In this document: positions 1 to 5,536 of the stretch, one piece after another | How positions within the stretch are numbered: position 1 is the first letter of the stretch | How the letters are laid out: every line of letters starts with the position of its first letter | DNA from: Peptococcaceae bacterium | GTDB lineage: Bacteria; Bacillota; Peptococcia; Peptococcales; Peptococcaceae | Reading direction: 5' to 3' | NCBI GenBank assembly: GCA_900756555.1 | Contig: CAAEKP010000126.1 | Location: 1-7,426 of the forward strand | Length of the DNA stretch: 7,426 nucleotides | Program-made: the position numbers and the translations under genes | The notes under the pieces: model-generated | Database searches by the model: none | What the model saw: the letters and a program-made list of their open reading frames with translations, nothing else | What the model was told of the DNA's origin: nothing

Positions 1-169
1 TCCGTGTGCCGTCTGTGGCCAGCGGCCAGGTGGACGTGAGCAGCTCCAGCTGGCTCAGCGCCGGATTAATAAACCGCAGCTTTACCGCCAGTGTATCGCG
101 GGATAACTGCATAACCTCCCGCGCCAGCCCCTCTATTCTTTCTACTTGTACACGATCTGGTACCAGCAT
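1..169 (-). CDS. VWA-like / DUF2201-type protein, N-terminal fragment (partial)
   Basis: The first 56 codons of a minus-strand gene are visible; it is still open at the left edge. The ATG is chosen because a strong ribosome binding site (AAGGAGGT) lies about 6 bases upstream of it. The visible peptide is a charged helix followed by LSRDTLAVKLRFINPALSQL and then a segment ending WPLATDGTR. From memory, VWA-like proteins with a DUF2201 metallopeptidase-like N-terminal domain start with a similar 'LSRNTLLVNLRFLD.AL' helix followed by 'ATDG', and they are often encoded beside a MoxR-type AAA ATPase. The catalytic-like and VWA parts would lie outside the window, so the assignment rests on the N-terminus alone. 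The gene is divergent from the merR-led operon and shares a 317-bp intergenic region with it. That a gene starts here is fairly sure; the family is moderately sure. Confidence 0.6.
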   Translation of the reverse strand, partial: MLVPDRVQVERIEGLAREVMQLSRDTLAVKLRFINPALSQLELLTSTWPLATDGTR

Positions 170-309
170 CGCAGCACCTCCTTTTCTTACTGGATTTATA
201 CCCACTTTTTCCTTTTCCTCAAACCAAAATTACAAAAGATACCTGCCGCCGTACTATAAAAAGATTTATTATAAAATGTTGCAGAAGGTTCAAAGAAAGG
301 GTGCAAAAA

Positions 310-337
310 GTTATACTCCAAATTATTATAATTTCAA
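310..337 (-). promoter_or_regulatory. Candidate leftward promoter for the DUF2201-like gene
   Basis: Read on the minus strand, TTGAAA (332-337) and TATAAC (310-315) are separated by 16 bp and lie about 140 bp upstream of the minus-strand start codon. Each hexamer has one mismatch to consensus. The -35 hexamer sits in the middle of a perfect palindrome (321-348), so a protein bound there would block or modulate this promoter. The region is AT-rich, so chance matches are likely and other -10-like sequences exist nearer the gene (for example TATAAT around 260-275 on the minus strand). Confidence 0.35.
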
Positions 338-348
338 TTATAATAATT
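321..348. promoter_or_regulatory. Perfect 13-bp AT-only inverted repeat, candidate operator
   Basis: The arms AATTATTATAATT (321-333) and AATTATAATAATT (336-348) are exact reverse complements with a two-base TC centre. Each arm contains a TATAAT in its outward orientation. The palindrome lies between two divergent transcription units and overlaps the -35 of the candidate leftward promoter. AT-only dyads of this kind are typical operators of Fur-superfamily regulators (PerR box TTATAATNATTATAA) and NikR-like regulators, but the half-site spacing fits none of these exactly. The palindrome is certain; its function is inferred. Confidence 0.6.
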
Positions 349-400
349 CCCCTATCTGTACTGCGTTCATTCCCGCTGTCCATAAAAACATCTGATTCTT

Positions 401-423
401 AACAAAACTTTACTTTTTTTGTT
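401..423. repeat. Short inverted repeat overlapping the merR -35
   Basis: AACAAAA (401-407) and TTTTGTT (417-423) are perfect reverse complements, separated by nine bases. The right arm runs into the TTGACA hexamer of the operon promoter. It may be an upstream regulatory dyad or simply the result of A/T runs. Confidence 0.35.
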
Positions 424-452
424 GACAGTGACGTTGCGTTATCCCTTATAAT
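422..452 (+). promoter_or_regulatory. Promoter of the merR-radical SAM-ABC operon, 19-bp spacer
   Basis: TTGACA (422-427) and TATAAT (447-452) both match the sigma-70/sigma-A consensus perfectly, but the spacer is 19 bp instead of 17. This overlong spacer is the hallmark of promoters that MerR-family activators untwist, and the first gene downstream encodes a MerR-family protein, so autoregulation is likely. The spacer contains a weak dyad, ACG-TTG-CGT (431-439), with one further matching pair (T429/A441), which may be part of the operator. The expected transcription start is near 459, giving a leader of roughly 28 nt. Confidence 0.8.
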
Positions 453-472
453 ATTTAATCGGAATGATTAGA

Positions 473-489
473 AAGGGGGCTTCCCCATG
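473..489 (+). promoter_or_regulatory. Ribosome binding site of merR, inside a possible small hairpin
   Basis: AAGGGGG (473-479) lies seven bases before the ATG at 487 and decides that start over the internal ATG at 514, which lacks a good site. The G run can pair with CCCC at 483-486 across a 3-4 nt loop, directly before the start codon, so the Shine-Dalgarno may be partly hidden. The pairing is visible; any effect on translation is inference. Confidence 0.55.
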
Positions 490-1290
490 TTGGATTACAC
501 AGAAGATGATTATATGACGGTGGGCGAACTGGCCGACAAGGTTGGCGTGACTGTGCGCACCATTCAGTATTATGACCAGACCAATCTGTTGAAGCCATCC
601 GCCAAGGGCAGCCGTAATCAGCGGCTTTACACCCATAAGGATGAGGAAACTTTATATAAGATACTCTGTTTTAAATTCATGGGGCTGTCATTGACGGAAA
701 TCCGCCAGAGCCTGTATGGATTTGAGGCCACCGAGGAAGTGAAATTGCTGCTGGAGAAAAAAATCAGCGATGTGGAAAAAGAAATGTCCACGCTGATGAA
801 GCGCTTCGCCACACTGAAAAATCTCAGCGAAACGGTAAAGTCCGATGATGCAGTCAACTGGCAGCATTACGCCCATGTGATTGAGCGCTTTCAGGACGAA
901 GGCAAATATCTGTGGAAACTAAACTGCACCTTTGAGGAAAACGCTTATCGGGAAAACGAGGCGGAGCAGCAGGAGTTACAGCAAAGCCATGAGCAAAAGC
1001 AAAAAACAGTAGCCCAGTGGCATAAATTAATTGCCGACGCCATTCGTCTGCTGCAACAGCACGAACCGCCGGACAGTGCCAAAAGCCGCGATATCGCCCA
1101 GCGCTATCTGGCTATGGAAAAAGAGGTTGGCTCTGTGTCCCGCAAGACCAACCACCACGATTTTGTTATTTTTGATTCTGCGGAAAAAAGCGGCGTGTAC
1201 GACTCATTTCACGAGCTGCGCTTTGAGGTAAATGAATTTTTGCAGAATGTTGTTAAAAATTATCAAGAGACACAAGGAGAAAAAGAATGA
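487..1290 (+). CDS. MerR-family transcriptional regulator
   Basis: This 267-aa cytoplasmic DNA-binding protein probably controls its own operon. Residues 10-75 form the MerR winged helix-turn-helix: TVGELADKVGVTVRTIQYYD is a textbook first helix pair, followed by the wing with NLLKPS and RLYTHKDEE and then FKFMGLSLTEIRQ. Residues about 84-116 form the long antiparallel dimerisation helix. The remaining ~150 residues are a helical effector domain; the stretch HEPPDSAKSRDIAQRYLAM (192-210) resembles the TipAS-type ligand domain, but only weakly. The protein has just two cysteines (61 and 147) and lacks the clustered cysteines of metal-sensing MerR proteins, so an organic or macrocyclic effector is more likely than a free metal ion. 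The start at 487 is supported by AAGGGGG. The stop overlaps the start of the radical SAM gene (ATGA), which indicates translational coupling. Confidence 0.92.
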   Translation: MLDYTEDDYMTVGELADKVGVTVRTIQYYDQTNLLKPSAKGSRNQRLYTHKDEETLYKILCFKFMGLSLTEIRQSLYGFEATEEVKLLLEKKISDVEKEMSTLMKRFATLKNLSETVKSDDAVNWQHYAHVIERFQDEGKYLWKLNCTFEENAYRENEAEQQELQQSHEQKQKTVAQWHKLIADAIRLLQQHEPPDSAKSRDIAQRYLAMEKEVGSVSRKTNHHDFVIFDSAEKSGVYDSFHELRFEVNEFLQNVVKNYQETQGEKE

Positions 1291-2288
1291 TTGTATCATG
1301 GATGACAACCAACCAATGTAACCTGAAATGCAGCCACTGCTATCAGGATGCCGGCAACCAGAAGGATGCCGAACTGACCACCGCAGAAGGCAAAAAGCTG
1401 ATTGACGAGATTGCCCGTGCCGGCTTTAAAATTATGATTTTCAGCGGCGGCGAACCTCTGATGCGCCCGGACATTTATGAACTGGTGGCTTACGCAGCCT
1501 CTAAAGGTCTGCGCCCGGTGTTCGGCACAAACGGCACGCTGATTACCAAAGAAGTGGCTCAGAAATTAAAAGACAGCGGCGCTGCTGCCATGGGCATCAG
1601 TCTGGACAGCCTGGACGAAGAAAAACACAACAAGTTCCGCGGTGACGCAGAAGCTTACTCCCGCACTATTCAGGGCATGAAAAACTGCCGCGAAGTGGGT
1701 CTGCCATTCCAGATTCACACCACCATCATGGACTGGAACAAAGGCGAAATCTGCGATATCATCGACTTTGCTGTAGAAATGGGCGCCATGGCCGAATATA
1801 TCTTCTTCCTGATTCCGGTAGGCCGCGGTGTGTACATTGAAGATACTGCGGTAGAAGTTATGGAATATGAAAACCTGCTGCGCACCATCATGGAAAAACA
1901 GAAACAGGTATCCATTCCAATCAAACCTACCTGCGCACCACAGTTCACCCGCGTGGCAAAGCAGGTGGGCGTGGACTTAGACCCACGCTTCACCAGAGGT
2001 TGTCTGGCTGGCTTAACCTACTGCATTGTCAGCCCAATCGGTAAGGTGCGTCCTTGCGCTTACATGGTGGAAGAAGCCGGCGATGTGCATGATACACCAT
2101 TTGATGAAATCTGGAAGAACAGCACTCTGTTCCAGCAGCTGCGCACGCAGGATTACAAAGGCGCTTGCGGCAAATGCGGCTATAAAGGCATCTGCGGCGG
2201 CTGCCGTGCCCGCTCTGCTTACTACCATGACGGCGATATCATGCAGGAAGACAGCTACTGCGCATTCGGCAAACAGCTGTTGAAATAA
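1287..2288 (+). CDS. Radical SAM/SPASM protein, NirJ/AhbD-like (heme d1 / alternative heme type)
   Basis: This 333-aa enzyme has two or more Fe-S clusters. The radical SAM motif CX3CX2C is C11-C15-C18 (CNLKCSHC), preceded by TTNQ and followed by YQDAG as in NirJ/AhbC/AhbD proteins; SGGEP (53-57) binds SAM. The C-terminal SPASM-type domain shows CX12GX4C (C239 to C257), CX2CX5CX2C (C294, C297, C303, C306) and a last C325. C216 lies in KPTCAPQF, which I recall as characteristic of the NirJ/AhbD group. Relatives act on porphyrin side chains (AhbD: Fe-coproporphyrin III to heme; NirJ: heme d1 precursor), while other SPASM enzymes modify peptides. No precursor peptide gene is present in the 24-bp gap downstream. 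AGGAGA (1275-1280) lies six bases before the ATG, which overlaps the merR stop by 4 bp. The class is certain, the tetrapyrrole subgroup is likely, and the substrate is unknown. Confidence 0.88.
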   Translation: MIVSWMTTNQCNLKCSHCYQDAGNQKDAELTTAEGKKLIDEIARAGFKIMIFSGGEPLMRPDIYELVAYAASKGLRPVFGTNGTLITKEVAQKLKDSGAAAMGISLDSLDEEKHNKFRGDAEAYSRTIQGMKNCREVGLPFQIHTTIMDWNKGEICDIIDFAVEMGAMAEYIFFLIPVGRGVYIEDTAVEVMEYENLLRTIMEKQKQVSIPIKPTCAPQFTRVAKQVGVDLDPRFTRGCLAGLTYCIVSPIGKVRPCAYMVEEAGDVHDTPFDEIWKNSTLFQQLRTQDYKGACGKCGYKGICGGCRARSAYYHDGDIMQEDSYCAFGKQLLK

Positions 2289-2312
2289 CAAATCAGAAAA
2301 GGACAAATCATC

Positions 2313-3281
2313 ATGTTTAAAAATCGCAAATTTATTTCTATTCTCTCTCTCTGCCTGATTATTGGCTTATTACTGGCTGGCTGCGGCAACAGCGGCAACG
2401 CACAGCAGGCAGAACAACCTGCTGCAGGCGCTTACACCTTCACCGATGCTCTGGGACAGGAAATCACTGTTGACAATCCGCAGCGGGTGGTGGCTCTGAT
2501 GGGCAGCTTTGCTGAAATCTGGGTACTTGCTGGCGGTCAGGATACCTTAGTAGGCGTTACCGACGATGCCTTTGACGGCCGTGACTTTATCTCCGCTGAC
2601 GATGTAGCCGTGGTTGGCAAATTCCAGAGCCCAAACACCGAAGAAATCTTGGCGCTGGAACCGGATCTGGTGCTGTTATCCGCAGAAACCACCGGTACCG
2701 ACAGCCATGTAGCCTTAAAAGACGCTCTGAGCAGCGCTGGCATCACTGCTGCTTATTTCAGTGTAACCCATTTTGAAGATTATCTGGCAATGCTGAAAAC
2801 CTGTAGTGAAATCACCGGCAACACCGACGCTTATCAGACCAACGGCTTAGATGTGCAGAAAAATATCGAATCCATCATCGCAGACAACAAACTGGAAACG
2901 GAACCATCTGTACTGCTGATGATCACCTACTCCGGCGGTATCCGTCCACAGCGTTCCGACAGCATGACCGGCAAAATGCTGGCTGATCTGGGCTGTCACA
3001 ATATCATTGACGATACACCAAGCTTACTGAAAGACTTCAGCGTGGAAAATATTATTGAGGCTGACCCGGATTACATTTTTGTAATCCCGATGGGCAATGA
3101 CGATGCTGCTGCGGAAAAAAATCTGAAAGAAAATGTGGAAAGCAATCCTGCCTGGAGCAGCCTGACTGCGGTGCAGAACAATCACTATATCCTGCTGCCA
3201 AAGGATAAATTCCTGTATAAACCAAATGCAAGATGGGCGGAAAGCTACGCTTACCTTGCAGACCTGTTACATGCTGAATAA
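2313..3281 (+). CDS. Iron-complex/tetrapyrrole ABC transporter substrate-binding lipoprotein (FecB/BtuF type)
   Basis: This is a 322-aa class III periplasmic-binding-type protein. The N-terminus is a lipoprotein signal: KNRK, a hydrophobic core, and lipobox LLAG^C with Cys24 as the lipidated residue, followed by a Ser/Gly/Gln/Ala-rich linker. The domain begins at about residue 41 with TFTDALGQEITVDNPQRVVAL, the usual start of this family. It ends with NPAWSSLTAVQNN and YKPNARWAESYAYLADLL, the usual C-terminal motif of ferric-siderophore, heme and cobalamin binding proteins. It captures the substrate outside the membrane and hands it to the permease encoded next. The sequence does not tell which chelate is bound. 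AAAAGGA (2297-2303) provides the ribosome binding site, and the gene starts 24 bp after the radical SAM stop. The 3' end overlaps the permease gene by 11 bp. Confidence 0.93.
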   Translation: MFKNRKFISILSLCLIIGLLLAGCGNSGNAQQAEQPAAGAYTFTDALGQEITVDNPQRVVALMGSFAEIWVLAGGQDTLVGVTDDAFDGRDFISADDVAVVGKFQSPNTEEILALEPDLVLLSAETTGTDSHVALKDALSSAGITAAYFSVTHFEDYLAMLKTCSEITGNTDAYQTNGLDVQKNIESIIADNKLETEPSVLLMITYSGGIRPQRSDSMTGKMLADLGCHNIIDDTPSLLKDFSVENIIEADPDYIFVIPMGNDDAAAEKNLKENVESNPAWSSLTAVQNNHYILLPKDKFLYKPNARWAESYAYLADLLHAE

Positions 3282-4269
3282 AAAAAAGGGCTGGCTGATG
3301 CTGCTGTTTACCATAGCGCTCACCCTGCTATCTGTAGTGCTGGGGATTGGTCTGGGTTCTAACTCAGTCTCCCCGGCCTCTTTTTTACAGGCTGCGCTGT
3401 CCGGCGATGTCACTGATCCAGCCTACCGTATTGTTGTACATATCCGGCTGCCCCGGGTGCTGGGCGCACTGCTGGCAGGCAGTGCCCTGGCGGTGTCCGG
3501 CGCTATTTTGCAGGCCGTGCTCAACAATCCTCTTGCCAGCCCAAACATCATCGGGGTCAACACTGGCGCAGGCTTATTGGTATTACTCTGCTCCGCCCTG
3601 TTTCCCGCACTCGATTATCTGCTGCCCTTCGCCGCCTTTATCGGCGCGCTGCTCACTGCACTGGTTATCTTTGCACTGGCTATGGGCAACGGCGTGTCCA
3701 AAATCACACTGGTGCTGACTGGTATCGCCATGAGCAGTATTCTGGGTGCAGGCATGAACTGCATTATGATTTTATATCCTGACGCATATATCGGCGCCAG
3801 CACATTTCTGGTGGGCGGTTTAGCCTCCATCACCTTGAAAAGCCTGCAATTTCCTGTGGTGTACATCATCATCGGCTTGGTTCTGGCTATGTTGCTGCGC
3901 CGCGATATGAATATCGTATCGCTGGGCGAAAGTGCGGCCCGCTCGCTGGGCATGAACGTAACCCTCATCCGTTTTCTGCTGATTGTGACTGCCGCTATCT
4001 TAGCTGGCGCTGCGGTCAGCTTTGCCGGTCTGCTGGGCTTTGTGGGGCTGATTGTGCCGCACGCCATCCGTTTCATCATCGGCAACGATAATCTGTTTCT
4101 GGTGCCGGCCAGCGCCTTCGGCGGCGCGGCTTTTGTCACCCTGTGTGACCTGGCCTCCCGTATGCTGTTCGCTCCTTATGAACTGCCGGTAGGGATTTTG
4201 CTGTCCTTTATCGGTGGTCCATTCTTCATCTATCTGGTGATTCGCAACAGGAGGAACACCTATGATTGA
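3271..4269 (+). CDS. FecCD/BtuC-type ABC transporter permease
   Basis: This is a 332-aa polytopic inner-membrane protein of the FecCD family, which usually has about ten helices and works as a homodimer. Visible family motifs are RLPRVLGALLAGSALAVSGA (59-78), NPLASPNIIGVNTGAG (86-101), the ATPase-coupling loop SLGESAARSLGM (217-228), GFVGLIVPHAIR (256-267) and ELPVGILLSFIGGPFF (304-319). I chose the ATG at 3271 because it gives a full first helix preceded by KKK, in keeping with positive-inside topology; it overlaps the lipoprotein gene by 11 bp but has no clear Shine-Dalgarno. The alternative ATG at 3298 is seven bases after AAAGGG and would give 323 aa, so the true start is uncertain. The upstream in-frame ATG at 3226 lies deep inside the lipoprotein gene and is unlikely. 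The gene ends overlapping the ATPase start by 8 bp. Confidence 0.93.
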   Translation: MLNKKKGWLMLLFTIALTLLSVVLGIGLGSNSVSPASFLQAALSGDVTDPAYRIVVHIRLPRVLGALLAGSALAVSGAILQAVLNNPLASPNIIGVNTGAGLLVLLCSALFPALDYLLPFAAFIGALLTALVIFALAMGNGVSKITLVLTGIAMSSILGAGMNCIMILYPDAYIGASTFLVGGLASITLKSLQFPVVYIIIGLVLAMLLRRDMNIVSLGESAARSLGMNVTLIRFLLIVTAAILAGAAVSFAGLLGFVGLIVPHAIRFIIGNDNLFLVPASAFGGAAFVTLCDLASRMLFAPYELPVGILLSFIGGPFFIYLVIRNRRNTYD

Positions 4270-5029
4270 GTTAAAAAATATCTGTTTTTCCTATCCGGGG
4301 CAAGCGCCACTGCTGCACGATATTACTACCAGCTTTGCTGAAAAAAAAGTGACCACCATCTTAGGCCCTAACGGCTGCGGCAAAAGCACCCTGCTGCAAA
4401 TTGCTTGCCGGTTATTGCAGCCATCTTCCGGGCAAATTTTGCTGCACGGACAGAATATCCAGCAGCTAAAAAATAAAGAGCTGGCCAAGCAGATTGCGCT
4501 GCTCAGCCAGACCAACCGCCCGCCGGAAATTACCGTGGAAGATTTAGTGACCTATGGCCGCTATCCTCATCAGCGTTACGGGCAGGGACTGAGCCAGCAG
4601 GATCATATCATCATCAATCACGCCTTGCAGCAGGTGAAAGCAGACAGCTATCGCCACCGCATGGTCAATCAGCTGTCCGGCGGTCAGCGGCAGCGGGCTT
4701 ACATTGCCATGGCCTTAGCGCAGGACACCGATATTATTTTTCTGGATGAGCCAACCACCTATCTGGATATCAACATCCGCTTTGAGATTATGGAGCTGGT
4801 GCGCACGTTGAATCAGGCGGGCAAGACCATCATCATGGTGCTGCACGATTTGAACCTGGCGCTGGAATATTCGGACACCATTATTCTGATGAATCAGGGG
4901 CGCATCCAGACCGAAGGCACACCACAGCAAGTGATTGCCACCGGCCTGCTGGATGAAGTGTTCCAGATTAAAACCCACATCTTTGAAGAAAACGGCAGGC
5001 TGTTCTATCACTTTGCGCAGAGAATGTAA
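4262..5029 (+). CDS. FecE/BtuD-type ABC transporter ATP-binding protein
   Basis: This 255-aa cytoplasmic ATPase powers the importer. All ABC motifs are intact: Walker A GPNGCGKST (35-43), Q-loop Gln83 (LLSQ), the family-typical YGRYPHQ (98-104), signature LSGGQ (138-142) followed by RQRAYIAMALAQ, Walker B IIFLDEP (158-164), D-loop LD (168-169) and switch His195 in VLHDLN. Length and motif order are those of the iron-siderophore/heme/vitamin B12 ATPase family. The ATG at 4262 follows AGGAGG (4249-4254) and overlaps the end of the permease gene by 8 bp, so one ATPase gene completes the lipoprotein-permease-ATPase set. It is the last gene of the operon; a repeat-rich non-coding region with terminator hairpins follows. 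Confidence 0.95.
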   Translation: MIELKNICFSYPGQAPLLHDITTSFAEKKVTTILGPNGCGKSTLLQIACRLLQPSSGQILLHGQNIQQLKNKELAKQIALLSQTNRPPEITVEDLVTYGRYPHQRYGQGLSQQDHIIINHALQQVKADSYRHRMVNQLSGGQRQRAYIAMALAQDTDIIFLDEPTTYLDINIRFEIMELVRTLNQAGKTIIMVLHDLNLALEYSDTIILMNQGRIQTEGTPQQVIATGLLDEVFQIKTHIFEENGRLFYHFAQRM

Positions 5030-5032
5030 CAA

Positions 5033-5114
5033 ATAGCTATCAATAGCTATCCGCCAGCTATCCACATAGCTATCGTAAAAACCGCATGGTTAAGCCAAAG
5101 CTATCATAGCTATC
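5033..5114 (+). repeat. AGCTATC heptamer cluster, left half (six copies, same orientation)
   Basis: Exact AGCTATC starts at 5035, 5045, 5056, 5068, 5099 and 5108. Four copies (5035, 5045, 5068, 5108) are extended to ATAGCTATC, whose first eight bases are self-complementary. The first four copies are 10-12 bp apart, about one helical turn. The cluster begins four bases after the operon's last stop codon. Similar copies in the opposite and the same orientation occur at 5240-5341, beyond a central hairpin. I do not recognise a named repeat family. Confidence 0.85.
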
Positions 5115-5156
5115 CTGTTTTGGGATAAGAACAGCTCTTAGAAAAAAATAAATTAA

Positions 5157-5220
5157 AAAACCGAGAACAACGTATGCTACTATGATGATACACATACAAT
5201 GTTCCCGGTTTTATTTTTTT
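5157..5220. terminator. Long bidirectional hairpin terminator between convergent genes
   Basis: AAAACCGAGAACAACGTATG (5157-5176) pairs with CATACAATGTTCCCGGTTTT (5193-5212) with three mismatches out of 20, around a 16-nt loop. On the plus strand the stem ends in TTTTATTTTTTT. On the minus strand it ends in TTTTTT followed by AATTTA. It can therefore stop the operon from the left and read-through from the M56 gene on the right. The 20-bp arms are longer than usual for a simple terminator, so it could also be the core of a mobile or repeated element. Confidence 0.7.
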
Positions 5221-5239
5221 ACTATAAGATAAAAAGTAA

Positions 5240-5341
5240 GATAGCTACGCTAGCTTGATAGCTAACGCAGCGCAAACCTGCTCTGTTAAGCTATTCTGTA
5301 TAGCTATCATTTTAGCTATCATCCTCCAGCAGAGGATAGCT
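5240..5341. repeat. AGCTATC heptamer cluster, right half (mixed orientation)
   Basis: GATAGCT, the reverse complement of the heptamer, occurs at 5240-5246, 5257-5263 and 5335-5341. AGCTATC occurs at 5302-5308 and 5314-5320, and a one-mismatch copy AGCTATT at 5289-5295; GCTAGCT (5249-5255) lies between the first two. The two leftmost inverted copies face the two rightmost copies of the left cluster (5099-5105 and 5108-5114) almost symmetrically about the central hairpin, so the RNA or single strand could fold into an extended stem around it. Confidence 0.8.
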
Positions 5342-5345
5342 TTTT
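5314..5345 (+). terminator. Rho-independent terminator made from AGCTATC repeats
   Basis: ATCCTC (5321-5326) and GAGGAT (5332-5337) form a 6-bp stem with a CAGCA loop. AGCT (5314-5317) pairs further with AGCT (5338-5341) across a 3-nt bulge. A run of five T (5341-5345) follows. The orientation suits a plus-strand transcript, so it may back up the larger hairpin upstream or end a short unrecognised transcript of the repeat region. Confidence 0.55.
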
Positions 5346-5377
5346 ATGGGGTTGCATTTTGCCGATCCCTCTAACTA

Positions 5378-5536
5378 GGAAATCCTTTATTGCCACCCTC
5401 GTATACCCGACCAGAAGGGCGTCGGGCACTGGGCATCTGCTTGTCTGTCGGCCTCACATTGGACTACGTCCAGTTCGGTCAGACAGACTATGCAGTTGTC
5501 CACTTCAATCTCGACAAAGGCAATAAAAGGATTTCC
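5378..5536. mobile_element. 159-bp element with 17/18-bp terminal inverted repeats (MITE-like or IS remnant)
   Basis: GGAAATCCTTTATTGCC (5378-5394) and GGCAATAAAAGGATTTCC (5519-5536) are reverse complements apart from one extra base. Inside, CTGCTTGTCTGTC (5437-5449) roughly mirrors GACAGACTATGCAG (about 5481-5494), and TGGAC-TAC-GTCCA (5460-5472) forms a perfect 5-bp stem near the centre, so the whole element can fold into a long hairpin. No convincing target-site duplication is seen and no recognisable transposase is encoded. This fits a non-autonomous miniature element or the decayed end of an IS, but a structured RNA is not excluded. Confidence 0.55.

Noticed and set aside
321..348. Definite assignment of the palindrome as a PerR, Fur or NikR box
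   Set aside because: The half-sites resemble these boxes, but the spacing does not match any of their consensus arrangements, so only a generic operator call is justified.
6..395. Plus-strand open frame of 129 codons at the left edge
   Set aside because: It lies antisense to the minus-strand gene with a strong Shine-Dalgarno and continues into AT-rich intergenic DNA; the peptide is low-complexity and unlike a real protein.
1287..2312. Radical SAM peptide (RiPP) maturase with a nearby precursor peptide
   Set aside because: Only 24 bp separate it from the next gene and the upstream gene overlaps it; no small peptide gene fits in the operon, and the sequence leans to the NirJ/AhbD group.
3280..3288. 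A8-G run at the lipoprotein/permease junction as a programmed frameshift site
   Set aside because: The run lies at and after the lipoprotein stop codon, and the permease has its own start candidates on both sides of it. Both proteins look complete without a frameshift.
3615..4139. Minus-strand open frame of 174 codons within the permease gene
   Set aside because: It is antisense to a clear FecCD permease, and its length follows from the GC-rich codons of the hydrophobic protein.
5058..5066. CTATCCACA, eight of nine bases of a DnaA box, inside the heptamer array (possible replication origin)
   Set aside because: Only one near-match is present, no DnaA or replication gene is nearby, and the match arises from an AGCTATC copy followed by CACA.
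5033..5341. CRISPR-like array
   Set aside because: The repeat unit is only 7-9 bp, spacing is irregular, orientation is mixed and there are no Cas genes.
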